A stretch of DNA of 64,000 bases from CAMDPA01 sp964574325 (GCA_964574325.1 CAZNMY010000005.1:1-64000); one strand, 5' to 3'. Positions 7,518-17,490 are shown, counted from the first letter of the stretch. Notes: a model not told the origin generated them from the sequence alone. Program-made: numbers and translations.

Positions 7518-10500
7518 ATGTTTCCAAGACGGCGTGCCGCTTCCCCTGGTCCCACCCGAACTGCGATCGGCGTGGCGCAGCGGCTCCAGCCGCGTTCGTA
7601 TAGGATGCTCGAGAGCCGCATGGTGTTCGACGGCGCGGCCGTCGAAACGGCAGCGACGGTAGTGGATGGGCCCGTGCCGGCGCCGGCAGCCGAAGCGCCC
7701 CCGAACGCCGATACGCCACCGCAGTTCACCGAGATCCTGCAGGCCCTTGCCGCGGCGCCGGCTGCCCCCGATAGAGCGGGCGTTACCATCGTCTTCATCG
7801 ACGGCAATGTCGGGCTGTCGCAATCGATCCAGGCCGCATTGCCTTCAGGCGCGGAAGTGGTTGTCCTCGACCGCACCGGCGATGGTGTACTGCAGATCGC
7901 CGAAGCGCTCGCAGGCCGTCACGATGTCGCCTCGATCCATATCGTCAGCCACGGCGAGGAGGGTTTGCTCCGCCTGGGTACCGCGACGCTCGATGCGGCC
8001 AGCATGCAAGGCCAGTATGCAACCGCACTCGCGGCTATCGGCCAGGCGCTGAATTCGAACGGCGATATCCTGGTCTACGGCTGCGATTTCACGCGCGGCT
8101 CGAGCGGTCAGCAGGCCGCCGAAGTTCTAGCCGCGATGACGGGTGCGGATGTCGCCGGCTCCACCAACGACACCGGCTCTGCGGCACTCGGCGGCGATTG
8201 GATTCTCGAGACCAGCATCGGCGATATCGAGGCGCACGCGATCGATGCGCCGGAGTGGAACGGCATTCTTGCACCACTGACGATCAGGGCCAGCGGCGCT
8301 CCGACCGTGACCGGTGGCACAGGGTTGGGCGCGTCCGGCCTTTGGACGAACGCCGGAACCATCGGCAGCACGGCGATCGATATCCGTGCCACCGTGGTCA
8401 GCGCCTCATCGGGCGCAACGATCGGCTTCGACACGCCTGGCCCGCCCACCGGCAGCGGCGACGACATGCGATTGCTGGTCACCAATGGCGTAATCACTGT
8501 CCGTTGGGAGATCTTCGCTGCCGGCACCAACCAGACGATAACCGCAATCGGCGATCCAAATTTCCGGATTGCCGATATCGACGGCGACAACAACCAGAAC
8601 CTGCCATTTCCTCAGGTCGAGGTCGAAGCCGTATCACCGAATCTCGTCGGATTGACGAGCTACACCCTGGACGCGGTGACGAATCTCACGGCCGGGATCA
8701 ACGGCAGTAACCTTCTGGTTCGCGGCACCGTGAATCAAACCTCGGAGAGCACTTCGCTGGTTGCGTTCGACTGGACCAATGTCTCGGCCTGGGAGGTCAC
8801 CTATACGGCTGTCGTTGGACAGAGTACTCGCTGGTTCTTCCATGACGGCGACGGCGACTTCACGTTCACGACGCCGATCACCAACTATCTTCTCGGCATC
8901 GACCTCGACGCCGACAACTCCACCGCTACAGGTACATCCTACCGCACGACGTTCGTGGAGCAGGGCGCCGCCGTGCCCGTAGTCGATACCGACTTCGACA
9001 TCAACCAACATGCGGTGCTCGGCACCACGATCGGAAGTGCGACTGTCGTCCTCACGAACGCTCAGGCCGGCGACCAGCTCCTCGTCGGCGGTTCGAGTTC
9101 GTCGTCCGGAACAATCAGCGGTATCGGCTATACGATCTCGAGCGCGAGCGGGCAGATCACGGTCGCCCTATCGGGCAACGCCTCTGTCACAACTTATGAG
9201 GCGGCCATTCGGGCGATCACGTTTCAGAATCCAAATGACAACCCGAATACAGCAGATCGCAACATCAATGTCAGCGTAACCAACAACAACTTCATTACGA
9301 CCAGCAACATCGCTGCGGCGACGATCGTCGTGAATCTCGCGCCCGATCCTGTCGATCCTCCGGGCACGCCGTACATCGATCCGCTGAACCCGAACAACAT
9401 CGTGGTTCCCGCGANNNNNNNNNNNNNNNNNNNNNNNNNNNNNNNNNNNNNNNNNNNNNNNNNNNNNNNNNNNNNNNNNNNNNNNNNNNNNNNNNNNNNN
9501 NNNNNNNNNNNNNNCGATCCCGGTGACCGTCGCCGACGGCCGCGGCGGCAGCCTCGCCGCATCAGTGACGATCGCCCCGGTCAACCCCGGCCCCGACGCG
9601 GTCGACGGCACGTCTTCGACCGGCTTCCAGACCGCGATCACCTTGCCGCTGCTGGCCAACGACACCGATCCGGACGGCGATCCGCTCACCGTCACGGCGG
9701 TCAGCGTTCCGGCCGCGCAAGGCACCGTCGCGCTCGTCTCGGGCAACTGGGTGTTCACGCCGGCCGCGACGTTCTCGGGCGCGGCGACCATCACCTACAC
9801 GATCCAGGACCAGGACGGCGGCACCGACACCGCGACGCACACGGTCACGGTGGCGAACGCGCCGCCGACGCCGCTCGACCCGCCGGGCACGCCGTACATC
9901 GATCCGCTGAACCCGAACAACATCGTGGTTCCCGCGACCGACAACGTCGCGGTGTCGATCGACCTCGACGCGTGCTTCACGGACGCGAACGGCGATCCGC
10001 TGACGTTCACGCTCGGCACGCTGCCGTCGTGGATGAGCTACAACGCGACGACGCACGTGCTGTCCGGCACGCCGCCGGTCGACAACACGGGCAACGTCGC
10101 GATCCCGGTGACCGTCGCCGACGGCCGCGGCGGCAGCCTCGCCGCATCAGTGACCATCGCCCCGGTCAACCCCGGCCCTGACGCGGTCGACGGCAGTTCC
10201 GTATCGACGGGCGGCACGGCTGTTGTGATCGACCTCCTGGGCAACGACACCGACCCGGATGGCGATACACTCACGGTTATTGCAGCTACGGTGGCTGCCT
10301 CGGAAGGCACAGTGGCCTTCGACGGAACCAACTGGCTGTTCACGCCGGCGAGCGGTTTCAACGGAACGGCGACGATCTACTACACGATCCGCGACCAGGA
10401 TGGTGGAACGTCGAGCGCGACACACACGGTCGGGGTCTCCAGCCAAGATACGCCATCGCCGCTCCCGACGCCGCAGCCGCCGACATTGCCTCCGCTGATG

Positions 10501-11169
10501 GACCCGCCGCGCGATCCGGTTCACGTCGATGGCATCATCATCGAGACCGTGCAGAAGATCGGTTCGCTCGACGGTATCAGCGGCCGCATCGGCACCAGCG
10601 GTATCGTGATCGAGACGGTCAACGGGGCGAGCAGCCTCGGCGGCATCGTGGGAGTGGTGAACGGAGAAATGACGGTCGCCGCCGCCGCGGCTGACCTGCC
10701 GGGTCATACGCTCGACCCGACTGCGCCTGTTACCACGTCGGCAGCGATCGATTTGCACGGCCTCACAGGGTTCTCTCTGCGCATGGACCTTGCCAATCCC
10801 GGAAATTCCGGCAGGACCGACCCGCAGATCGTGATCGAGACGCTGGTGCGGGAAGAAACCTTGATCATCCAGCTTTCGAGCCGCGCCTCATCCGGCACGA
10901 ACTCGATTGCAGACTACAAGGTTATGTCTGCGGACGGCAGCCCGCTGCCGACTTGGCTCGATCCGGTCAACAGAGATCTGATTGTCGGCCGTCGTCCCGC
11001 CGATGTCGAGGATTTGCTGCTTCGGATCATCGTGGTCCATACCGACGGCCGCACGGAGGCTCGCAACGTGCAGATCGAAACCGTCAGCGGCGAGATCAAG
11101 CCGCTGCCGGCAGCACACAGGGTCTCGGTGCCTGGGGACGCAGCAACGCCCGCCGTCGCACCGGGTTGA
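7518..11169 (+). CDS. Large DUF4347 repeat protein, predicted exported adhesin (contains sequence gap)
   Basis: The N-terminus (MFPRRRAASPGPTRT) leads to LESRMVFDGAAVE, the LEPR/FDGA-type motif found at the start of many large DUF4347 proteins. A full DUF4347 domain follows (residues about 95-255), with TIVFIDGNVG, IHIVSHGEEG and ILVYGCDF. Next comes a beta-rich region, then cadherin-like/Ig-like repeats with NDTDPDGDPLTVTAVS and ITYTIQDQDGGTDTA, then a C-terminal region with IVIETV-type motifs. No RTX nonapeptides were seen. TTG at 7497 is an alternative start. The 100 N shift the frame. If the missing piece is 162 bases, the two halves join in frame to about 1,237 residues. Position after the exporter operon suggests it is the cargo. 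Confidence 0.85.
9361..10195 (+). repeat. Near-identical 585-bp (195-codon) tandem repeat units in the DUF4347 gene
   Basis: The 54 bases at 9361-9414 are identical to 9884-9937. The 96 bases at 9515-9610 match 10100-10195 with two mismatches. The right-hand pair is spaced exactly 585 bases apart. Each unit encodes an Ig-like part (FTDANGDPLTFTLG, GTPPVDNTGN) and a cadherin-like part (NDTDPDGDPLTV). The gap sits inside the first copy. Confidence 0.9.
9415..9514. other. Assembly gap (100 N) in a repeat
   Basis: Exactly 100 N, probably a placeholder length. By alignment with the second repeat copy, the bases corresponding to 9938-10099 (162 bases) are missing. Adding 162 instead of 100 restores one continuous reading frame. 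Whole additional 585-base units could also be missing without breaking frame. Confidence 0.95.
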
Positions 11170-11539
11170 TCGGACCGCTGTGCACCGCCGAGAGAGACGG
11201 CCGCGTCCGCTGCTCCGCTCGAATGACGCCCACCGGTTCGTCCGGGGTGTTCGTCCGGGGATGCGAAGGCCGACAGTTGTTGCTATTGTCTCTCCCGTGT
11301 TTCGATTGTCGACCCGGGGGGGGGGCGGCGTGCGTGTCTCCCGATGCGCCACCTTCCATCGCAACGGAGCACTCTGCCGGCACGGGTCTCGCGCACCTCG
11401 CATCGCCTCGCCCGGGGTTCTCGAAAGTGCAACCATCGGGATCGAGGCGGAAACGGGCAGCTTGTCCTGACGCCACGCGACCGGTCCCGCCGGGAACCAG
11501 TCCCGCAGTTCGGTTCGACTCCATCTCGCTGGTGAGCCC
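11170..11539. other. Intergenic stretch with a G10 homopolymer
   Basis: No convincing gene is seen here. It contains an uninterrupted run of ten G at 11316-11325. Open frames crossing it on both strands have no recognisable protein pattern. Confidence 0.5.
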
Positions 11540-11908
11540 ATGCAAGACGACGCGCGCGACGATCTCACCGCTCAGGCGCAACGGCTCCTCGAAATCTGGG
11601 ATAGGCTTTCGCGCGCGCATATCGTTGCCGGCGGCAGTTGTTCCTGCGGTGTCGGAGGTTTCGTGGTGGCGATAGAGGACCACGAGCAGGATATCGCCGA
11701 CTTCCTGATGGCAGAGAGCGATGGGCGCGATCGGGCAGAAATGCTGGCCATGATGGAGCAGCACGGCAGCGAAGGTGGCCGTTGGAGCATCTCGGCGCTG
11801 CTGTCGTCGATCGCGACCGGAACCATCGTGATCGACCCGCGCATCGCCGTCCCGGTTCTTGAGCGGCTCGGCGGGACCCTGCAATCGTTCGAGAAGCTGC
11901 ATGGATGA
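11540..11908 (+). CDS. Hypothetical protein with a CSCGVGG segment
   Basis: A 122-residue soluble protein starting MQDDARDDLTAQAQRLLEI. It has an N-terminal amphipathic helix, a compact CSCGVGGFVVAIEDHEQDI segment whose two cysteines could bind metal or redox partners, a Met-rich middle (AEMLAMMEQHGSEGG) and a hydrophobic C-terminal half. It ends VLERLGGTLQSFEKLHG. The amino-acid composition is more natural than that of overlapping frames, which argues that it is real. No family is recognised. It is separated from both neighbours by more than 350 bases, so it is probably a single transcription unit. Confidence 0.6.
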   Translation: MQDDARDDLTAQAQRLLEIWDRLSRAHIVAGGSCSCGVGGFVVAIEDHEQDIADFLMAESDGRDRAEMLAMMEQHGSEGGRWSISALLSSIATGTIVIDPRIAVPVLERLGGTLQSFEKLHG

Positions 11909-12292
11909 GGGGCCTCCTTCAGCTTGCACGCGGCGGCGGCGAGCCAGCGCACGGCCTACCCGCATCGATGAAAACGTGTGGCATGCGCAACTGGATGAGG
12001 CATGTCCGCCGCGAACGCTGCTGTCGGGCCGCGCTCCGGGCATTCCCGACGATCGAAGCCCGGACCGGCTGCTCGTCCGCAAGTGATGCTTCAAATGTCG
12101 AATGAAACAGATTCTGTCCCGATCCGGCACAGATGAGCGGCACAATTAACCCAATATTAACCAATTGATATTCTAATCATATTACTGACGCACGCGTGAA
12201 GTGCCGTCGGATTGAAGGCGCCTGGGGCAAGCGTGGCGTATGGCCCTCCCGCCGCGTGAAAATGTAACCCCGTTGTCAAGTTGGAGAGAGCC
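11909..12292. promoter_or_regulatory. AT-rich leader upstream of the pilus operon
   Basis: No convincing gene is seen in this 384-base stretch. A strongly AT-rich block at about 12135-12185 stands out from the local G+C and is the likeliest promoter region of the pilus operon. A Shine-Dalgarno sequence (GGAGAG) at 12283-12288 precedes the first pilus ATG. Confidence 0.45.
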
Positions 12293-12835
12293 ATGCGGAA
12301 GTTCCGCGAAGTTGCATCCGTAGTTGCGTTCGTCGTCGTAGGCGCAAGCACTGCTCAGGCCCAGACCGCTACGCAAGACATCAACATCAGTGCGACGGTT
12401 ACTGCTGCCTGCTCGATCAACAATGCCGCGACCGGCACTGCGGGTACGGCCACCATTCCGGTCTCGGCCGCTGGCGTCGTCAATACCGCCGTGATCACGG
12501 CGACTGGTTCGCCGTTCGCCAACGTCGCCTGCAATGCGGCTTCGTTCATTCAGCTTTCTTCGCTGAGCGGCGGCGTCGTCAACGCGGGCGCACCAGGGTC
12601 CGGCTTCACCAACATCATCGACTATACCGCGTCTGCCACCTGGAACAGCGTGACTGCCACCCTCAACACCTCGACGGTTGCGACGGCCATCGGCACCGAG
12701 ACTGGTACGCAGCAGTCCGTGCCGACTGCCCATTCCGGCAACCTCACCGTCTCGATAACGCCACTGGCGCCCTCGCTGCCTCTGATCACCGGCGCTTATG
12801 CGGATACGCTTCGCGTGTCGCTCATACCTCAGTGA
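12293..12835 (+). CDS. Spore coat U (SCPU) domain pilus subunit, Csu type
   Basis: A 180-residue secreted subunit. The signal peptide MRKFREVASVVAFVVVGAST ends at AQA. The mature protein has the SCPU pattern: an N-terminal donor strand (DINISATVTAACSIN), a cysteine pair (AACSIN and VACNAA) for the conserved disulfide, and the ending GAYADTLRVSLIPQ. Known members are subunits of archaic chaperone-usher pili such as the Csu pili of Acinetobacter. ATG at 12293 is chosen over an upstream TTG because GGAGAG sits just before it. It is the first gene of the operon and, as the only single-domain subunit here, probably the main shaft pilin. Confidence 0.9.
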   Translation: MRKFREVASVVAFVVVGASTAQAQTATQDINISATVTAACSINNAATGTAGTATIPVSAAGVVNTAVITATGSPFANVACNAASFIQLSSLSGGVVNAGAPGSGFTNIIDYTASATWNSVTATLNTSTVATAIGTETGTQQSVPTAHSGNLTVSITPLAPSLPLITGAYADTLRVSLIPQ

Positions 12836-12871
12836 GCACTGCGCCTCTGTAGAAGTTGCGTCTTGAATGCG

Positions 12872-12904
12872 TGGAGCGCGACCGGTTGAAGCCGGTGCGC
12901 TCCA
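12872..12904 (+). terminator. Intercistronic stem-loop after the pilin gene
   Basis: An 8-bp stem (TGGAGCGC with GCGCTCCA) continues, after one bulged G, with five further pairs (ACCGG with CCGGT) around a six-base loop. It lies 36 bases after the pilin stop and 29 bases before the chaperone start. There is no long T run, so it may act as a partial terminator or an RNA-stabilising hairpin rather than a full stop. Confidence 0.6.
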
Positions 12905-12933
12905 TTATCCTTTCTGGACCGAAGGAGATACGA

Positions 12934-13677
12934 ATGAGAATGTGGCGCTCAGTGCTGGCATATCTGGCGATCGTGTTCATGGTCGCCGGCCCCGGACCTG
13001 CCTTCGGCTTGACGGTTTCGCCGGTTCAGCTCGAGCTTGTCTCGATCGGTGACAAGAACCGCGCGACGGTATCGGTTCTCAACAATTCCCAGCAGCCGCT
13101 CGCCATCGAAGCGGTCGTTCAGCGCATGATGCTCGACGAGAACGGCAAGTCGCAGACCGCGAAGGCCGGGGAAGAATTCCTGCTCATGCCGCCGATGGCC
13201 ATGATCCCTCCCGGAGGAACCCAGAATTTCCGAGTGCAATGGCTGGGCGATCCGATGATCGAGGCGAGCCAGAGCTTCTACATCTTCTTCAACCAGGTGC
13301 CAGTGAAGCTGCCGAAGGACCACAAGGGCGTCCAGGTCGTGGTCGCCATGGGAGTGATCGTCAACGTGGCACCGGCTCAGGGATCGCCGAACCTGCAGGT
13401 GGTCGGCACGGGGGTCGTGGTCGACAGGAACGGAAAGCGCCGCCCGGCGATGACGGTGTTCAACCCCACGAGGGTGCACGCGCTGCTACCGCAGACGACA
13501 GTTCGCCTTGCCGGCGGCTCTTGGACCGAGACGCTGCCTTCGGGCTTGCTGAGCGAGCATCTGGGCAGTGGCCTCGTGCAGCCCGGCAAGCGACGCAAAT
13601 TCATCCTGCCGGTCGAGGTTCCGGCAAACGTCAAGTCGATCCAGGCGAGCGTCGAGATGCGGCCGCAGAAGCGCTGA
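12934..13677 (+). CDS. Periplasmic pilus chaperone (PapD/CsuC type)
   Basis: A 247-residue periplasmic chaperone. The signal peptide (MRMWRSVLAYLAIVFMVAGP) is followed by the first Ig-like domain (LTVSPVQLEL, ATVSVLNNSQQPLAIEAVV, PPGGTQNFRVQW). A second Ig domain ends with the G-strand-rich tail. Chaperones of this type donate a strand to unfolded SCPU subunits and hand them to the usher. ATG at 12934 is supported by GAAGGAG at 12921-12927; an upstream in-frame start would lack a signal sequence. It lies between the subunit and the usher, the usual order in archaic pilus operons. Confidence 0.92.
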   Translation: MRMWRSVLAYLAIVFMVAGPGPAFGLTVSPVQLELVSIGDKNRATVSVLNNSQQPLAIEAVVQRMMLDENGKSQTAKAGEEFLLMPPMAMIPPGGTQNFRVQWLGDPMIEASQSFYIFFNQVPVKLPKDHKGVQVVVAMGVIVNVAPAQGSPNLQVVGTGVVVDRNGKRRPAMTVFNPTRVHALLPQTTVRLAGGSWTETLPSGLLSEHLGSGLVQPGKRRKFILPVEVPANVKSIQASVEMRPQKR

Positions 13678-13788
13678 TTTCGGTGCCTTAGTCGCCCTTT
13701 TTGTCGCGTTGTTTTGGTTGCGTCGAGTGCCCCGGAGGAACGGAGCAATCGCACGTGGCGCTACGCCACTACATTCTTTGGACGCTGG

Positions 13789-13813
13789 AGCGGTCGGGTT
13801 TTGCCCGGCCGCT
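13789..13813 (+). promoter_or_regulatory. Stem-loop in the usher leader
   Basis: A 10-bp stem (AGCGGTCGGG with CCCGGCCGCT, one G-T pair) around a five-base TTTTG loop lies 28 bases before the chosen usher start. It could temper usher translation or mark an RNA processing site. If the usher started at the upstream GTG (13701) this would be coding sequence instead. Confidence 0.4.
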
Positions 13814-13841
13814 TTGGGCGTTCTTGGCGTGCCGTCGAATT

Positions 13842-16457
13842 ATGCTCGCACTATGCCTCATCTTGGTTACGAATCCCTTGCATGCAGCAGAACCGGAATT
13901 CGTCAAGACGATAACGAACGGATTCAATACGACTGGCAAAGTGATCACACTGCCGCTTCCGCTGAAAGACGGAGAAACGCTGCTCGGCGAGGTCACCGTG
14001 CGCGTCAATCCGGACGACAGTCTGCTCGTGAGTTTGCCCGAACTTAAGCAGCGGCTGCAATCGACGCTGAATGGTGCGTCGAAACTCGGTCTCGATAGGA
14101 TGTCGGCACAGGGCGGTTTCGTCGCCCTGGCGGACGTCAAAGCTGCAGGTGTCAATCTGACTTTCGACAAAGGCCTGCAGGAGTTGCGGCTGGAAGTGGC
14201 GACGGATCTTCGACTGACGAGCGACATCAGCGTCGGCGGCAGGAGCACATCGCCGGTTGCATCTTCGGTGAGCCAGCCGGCGAAGATCTCCGGATACCTC
14301 AACTTGATATCGGGGATCGACTACGTTTGGGGCTCGGACATGCCCGGCTTGCAGTCCACAACGCTTTCCGGCATCGGCCAGCGTATGGGCTTCGAAGCGG
14401 TCACTCGGTTGTACGGCATCGTGCTGGAAAATCGCTTCCTGTACGAGGGCAACGTCGATGCGAACATCTGCCCGACGGGCGCGAGGTGCATTTATCAGCA
14501 CGAGGCAGGCTTCAAACGGCAGAGCTCGCGCGCGATCTACGACTTTCCCGAAGCGCAGATGCGCCTGTCGTTCGGCGACACCGAGCCGTTGGCAGCACCC
14601 GTGCAACGCTCCGTCGAGATGCTCGGCGTATCGCTGGAGAAGTCTCCCCATAAGCTGGCGCCCGGTGAAGTGTCGGGCTCGACCGCGCGCACGTCGCTCC
14701 GGCTGGATCGGCCCTCGGAAGTCGATGTGATCGTCAACGGCGTGGTCGTGCAGCATCTGAGGCTGCGGCCGGGAGTATACAACATCCGTGACCTGCCGCT
14801 CGCTACCGGATCGAACGAGATCAGGCTATCGATCGTGGACGATACGGGCACGCGGCGGACGGAGACGTTCACGACGTTCGGCGCGACGAATCTGCTTCGT
14901 GCGGGCACCAGCGAATGGGCGGCGACCGCTGGCGTCCCATCCTATCTGCGCGACAACGAGCGCTCCTACCAGAGCGGCGACTACATGGCGTCGTCGTATC
15001 TGCGCTACGGCTTGAACGATTGGCTGACCGGCGAAGCGAATTTTCAGGCCGACAGCCGGGTCGCCATGGGAGGCATCGGCGCGAATACCGCGACGCCCTG
15101 GGGAGCGTTCGGCATCCTTGGTGCCGCTTCGACGAGCGATCTCGGTACTGGATTTGCCGCGGGCCTCAATTGGGACGTGATCGGCTACACCGGCCTGATC
15201 GCCGAGCGCGGCGAGAACTTCAGCTTGTCGGCGGAATATCGCGGCAAGGGCTTTCATCGGCCTGGCGATCGATACGTTACCGCATCGGGCATCTTGTTTC
15301 CGGAGTTCAGCTACTGGCTCCGCCTCGCCGGCAATTATTCGACGAAGCTCGACGACAAGATGGGGCTCTCGCTCTCCGCCCGCTATCAGTTCTCCGACGA
15401 CAAGCAGCCCACGTTCTCGCCTTTCACCATCAAGGGTGACCGTTACGGTGCGGATCTCACTCTGTCCCGCTCGTTCGCGTCGAACGTCACGGGCAGTGTT
15501 CTCGTCGGCTACTCGAACGAATCCTACCTTCGCTTCTCGCCGGAGCTTCTCGAAGAGGCCAAACCGGAATTTCGCGTCGGTGTCCGATTGAGCTTCCGTC
15601 CCGATGACAAGACGAGCGTGACGACGGGCTACGATAGTCTCAACCGCCAGAGCACTGTTTCGGCCTATCGCGCCGAGGGCAACGGCATCGGACGTTGGGA
15701 TACGTCGGTCAGCGCGCAGAGCCTGGGCTACACGAATTCGACGAACGCCAGCGCCAACGTCGGCTATTTCGGCAACCGCGGTGAAATCTCCTTCTCGCAT
15801 TACGGCGACGCGACGGGGGCGATATTCGACGCGAAAGACACCGCGGCGGTGACGCAGCGCTCCTCGGTCCGCGTCGGTGCTTCGGTTGCGTTCGCGGATG
15901 GCGTTGTGGCCGTCGGCCCGCCGATCCGTGGTGGAGCGTTCGCGCTGGTCCATCCTCATGAAAGCATAGCAGGCAAGGAAATCACGGTGGGCGACAACGA
16001 CTACACGCGCGCGAAAGCCGACCGTTGGGGCCCGGCCGTCATAACCGATGTGCCGGCGTATTCGCCCTCCTCGCTTCCCGTCGACGTCGCGGATCTGCCT
16101 CTCGGCTATAGCCTCGGTGCGGGCGCGTTCGACCTGCGCGGCAGCTATCGAGCCGGTTATGCACTCGAGGTCGGGTCGGCATATTCGGTGTCGGTCGTCG
16201 GCGCGCTCGTCGACGACAAGGGTGAGCCGGTCGCCCTGACCAGCGGCATCGCGCAGTCGGCGGACAATGCATCGAAGCAGGTGGCCGTATTCACGAACGG
16301 CTCGGGCAAGTTCGGTGCCGATGGTCTGGCTCCCGGCCGCTGGATCATCGAGATGGCAACCGAGAAGCCGCTACGATTTTCGCTGATTGTTCCGAAAGGC
16401 GTGCAGGGCCTGTTCAAGGCTGGAACGCTGAAGCCTGCGGGAGAGAACGCACGATGA
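13842..16457 (+). CDS. Outer-membrane usher of a chaperone-usher pilus (CsuD/FimD type)
   Basis: An 871-residue usher from ATG 13842. This start gives a clean signal peptide (MLALCLILVTNPLHA); the frame is open from 13701, but that extension does not look like a leader. Regions in order are an N-terminal periplasmic domain, a long beta-barrel with SGYLNLISGIDYVWG and alternating aromatic strands, a plug insertion (LRLDRPSEVDVIVNG), and C-terminal periplasmic domains with LGAGAFDLRGSYRAGY and GKFGADGLAPGRW. Ushers form the outer-membrane assembly platform through which the pilus grows. Its stop overlaps the next start (ATGA). No truncation is seen. Confidence 0.92.
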   Translation: MLALCLILVTNPLHAAEPEFVKTITNGFNTTGKVITLPLPLKDGETLLGEVTVRVNPDDSLLVSLPELKQRLQSTLNGASKLGLDRMSAQGGFVALADVKAAGVNLTFDKGLQELRLEVATDLRLTSDISVGGRSTSPVASSVSQPAKISGYLNLISGIDYVWGSDMPGLQSTTLSGIGQRMGFEAVTRLYGIVLENRFLYEGNVDANICPTGARCIYQHEAGFKRQSSRAIYDFPEAQMRLSFGDTEPLAAPVQRSVEMLGVSLEKSPHKLAPGEVSGSTARTSLRLDRPSEVDVIVNGVVVQHLRLRPGVYNIRDLPLATGSNEIRLSIVDDTGTRRTETFTTFGATNLLRAGTSEWAATAGVPSYLRDNERSYQSGDYMASSYLRYGLNDWLTGEANFQADSRVAMGGIGANTATPWGAFGILGAASTSDLGTGFAAGLNWDVIGYTGLIAERGENFSLSAEYRGKGFHRPGDRYVTASGILFPEFSYWLRLAGNYSTKLDDKMGLSLSARYQFSDDKQPTFSPFTIKGDRYGADLTLSRSFASNVTGSVLVGYSNESYLRFSPELLEEAKPEFRVGVRLSFRPDDKTSVTTGYDSLNRQSTVSAYRAEGNGIGRWDTSVSAQSLGYTNSTNASANVGYFGNRGEISFSHYGDATGAIFDAKDTAAVTQRSSVRVGASVAFADGVVAVGPPIRGGAFALVHPHESIAGKEITVGDNDYTRAKADRWGPAVITDVPAYSPSSLPVDVADLPLGYSLGAGAFDLRGSYRAGYALEVGSAYSVSVVGALVDDKGEPVALTSGIAQSADNASKQVAVFTNGSGKFGADGLAPGRWIIEMATEKPLRFSLIVPKGVQGLFKAGTLKPAGENAR

Positions 16458-17458
16458 AAGCCTCTTGGATGATTTCGGTATTGTCGGCGCTGTCCTGCAT
16501 GGCGCTCTCGACGACAGAGGCTGCCGCAGTCTGCACCGTCAGCGGCGTGGGGATGACGATGACGCCCGGCACCGCGAGCACGGGAACCTACACGCCGCCC
16601 ACCGCGCCGACCGCGCAGGCGATCGCGATCACGATCACCGGCAGATATTCGACGAACGCAACAGCCGGCACCTGTCAGATTGCCTTGTCGTTCCAGCGTC
16701 CGTCTTATCCACCCGCGACCATGGCGAATACCGGCGGCGGAACTGCCACTTTGCCTTACACGATCACGAGCGCGGCGGGAGGCGGCAATACGCTGCTGTT
16801 TACCGGCAACTCAGTCAGCCTCGCCAATGTCATGATTCATGCGTTCGCATCGGCGGGCGCCAACCTCACGAACGTACCGTTCACCGCCAACTTGACGATC
16901 TACGTCCGCATGCTGCCGAACTCGCCGCAGGCTGCTGGATCCTACAGCGACGGTCTGACGGCCTGGGTCTTCAGTCTCGTGACCAGCAGTTCCATCTTTT
17001 CGCGCGCCTTCACGGTGACGGGCATCGTGAACAAAGTCTGCACCATCGGAGGCGTTGCCAACCCGGCAGCGGATTCCGCCAATATTCCTGTGAGTGCAGC
17101 CGGCGCGGTGAATACGGCAATAATCAGCAGATCTTACGCGAGCGTCGCATGCAACACGCCGTCGAATGTCCAGCTCACGTCGCAGAACGGCGCAGTCAGG
17201 ATCGTCGGCGCGCCTCCGTCGGGCTTCACCAACATGATCAATTATGCAGCCAGCGCCACGTTCTCCGGCGCGACGGCGACGATCAACACGTCGTCGCTGC
17301 CGACCGCCTCTGGTCCCGAAACCGGCGCTGCCGTTTCGACCACGGGTGCAACGCCGAGCGGAACGATGTCGGTGACGATTACGCCGCAGGCGAATGCGCT
17401 CAGGCTGCTGGCGGGGGCCTACAGCGATGTCCTGCAGATAACGATCACGCCGCAGTAG
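16454..17458 (+). CDS. Two-domain SCPU protein, probable pilus tip subunit (CsuE type)
   Basis: A 334-residue secreted protein with signal peptide MKASWMISVLSALSCMALST ending near EAAA. It has two tandem SCPU-like domains. The N-terminal one (about 25-185) contains VCTVSGVGMTMTPG and GTCQIALSF. The C-terminal one (about 193-334) closely resembles the single-domain pilin at 12293, sharing NIPVSAAGAVNTA, GAPPSGFTNMINYAASAT and GAYSDVLQITITPQ. In Csu-type pili a two-domain last gene encodes the tip adhesin, where the C-terminal domain joins the shaft and the N-terminal domain contacts surfaces. That role is inferred here from position and architecture. Confidence 0.85.
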   Translation: MKASWMISVLSALSCMALSTTEAAAVCTVSGVGMTMTPGTASTGTYTPPTAPTAQAIAITITGRYSTNATAGTCQIALSFQRPSYPPATMANTGGGTATLPYTITSAAGGGNTLLFTGNSVSLANVMIHAFASAGANLTNVPFTANLTIYVRMLPNSPQAAGSYSDGLTAWVFSLVTSSSIFSRAFTVTGIVNKVCTIGGVANPAADSANIPVSAAGAVNTAIISRSYASVACNTPSNVQLTSQNGAVRIVGAPPSGFTNMINYAASATFSGATATINTSSLPTASGPETGAAVSTTGATPSGTMSVTITPQANALRLLAGAYSDVLQITITPQ

Positions 17459-17490
17459 CGGTGTCGTTGCTGCTGGAACAAGGTGAAGGA

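Noticed and set aside
11096..12145. 349-codon minus-strand frame covering the hypothetical gene at 11540
   Set aside because: It crosses the G10 run and the end of the adhesin gene, and its composition is Arg/Pro/Ser-rich without pattern. The plus-strand 122-residue protein is more natural.
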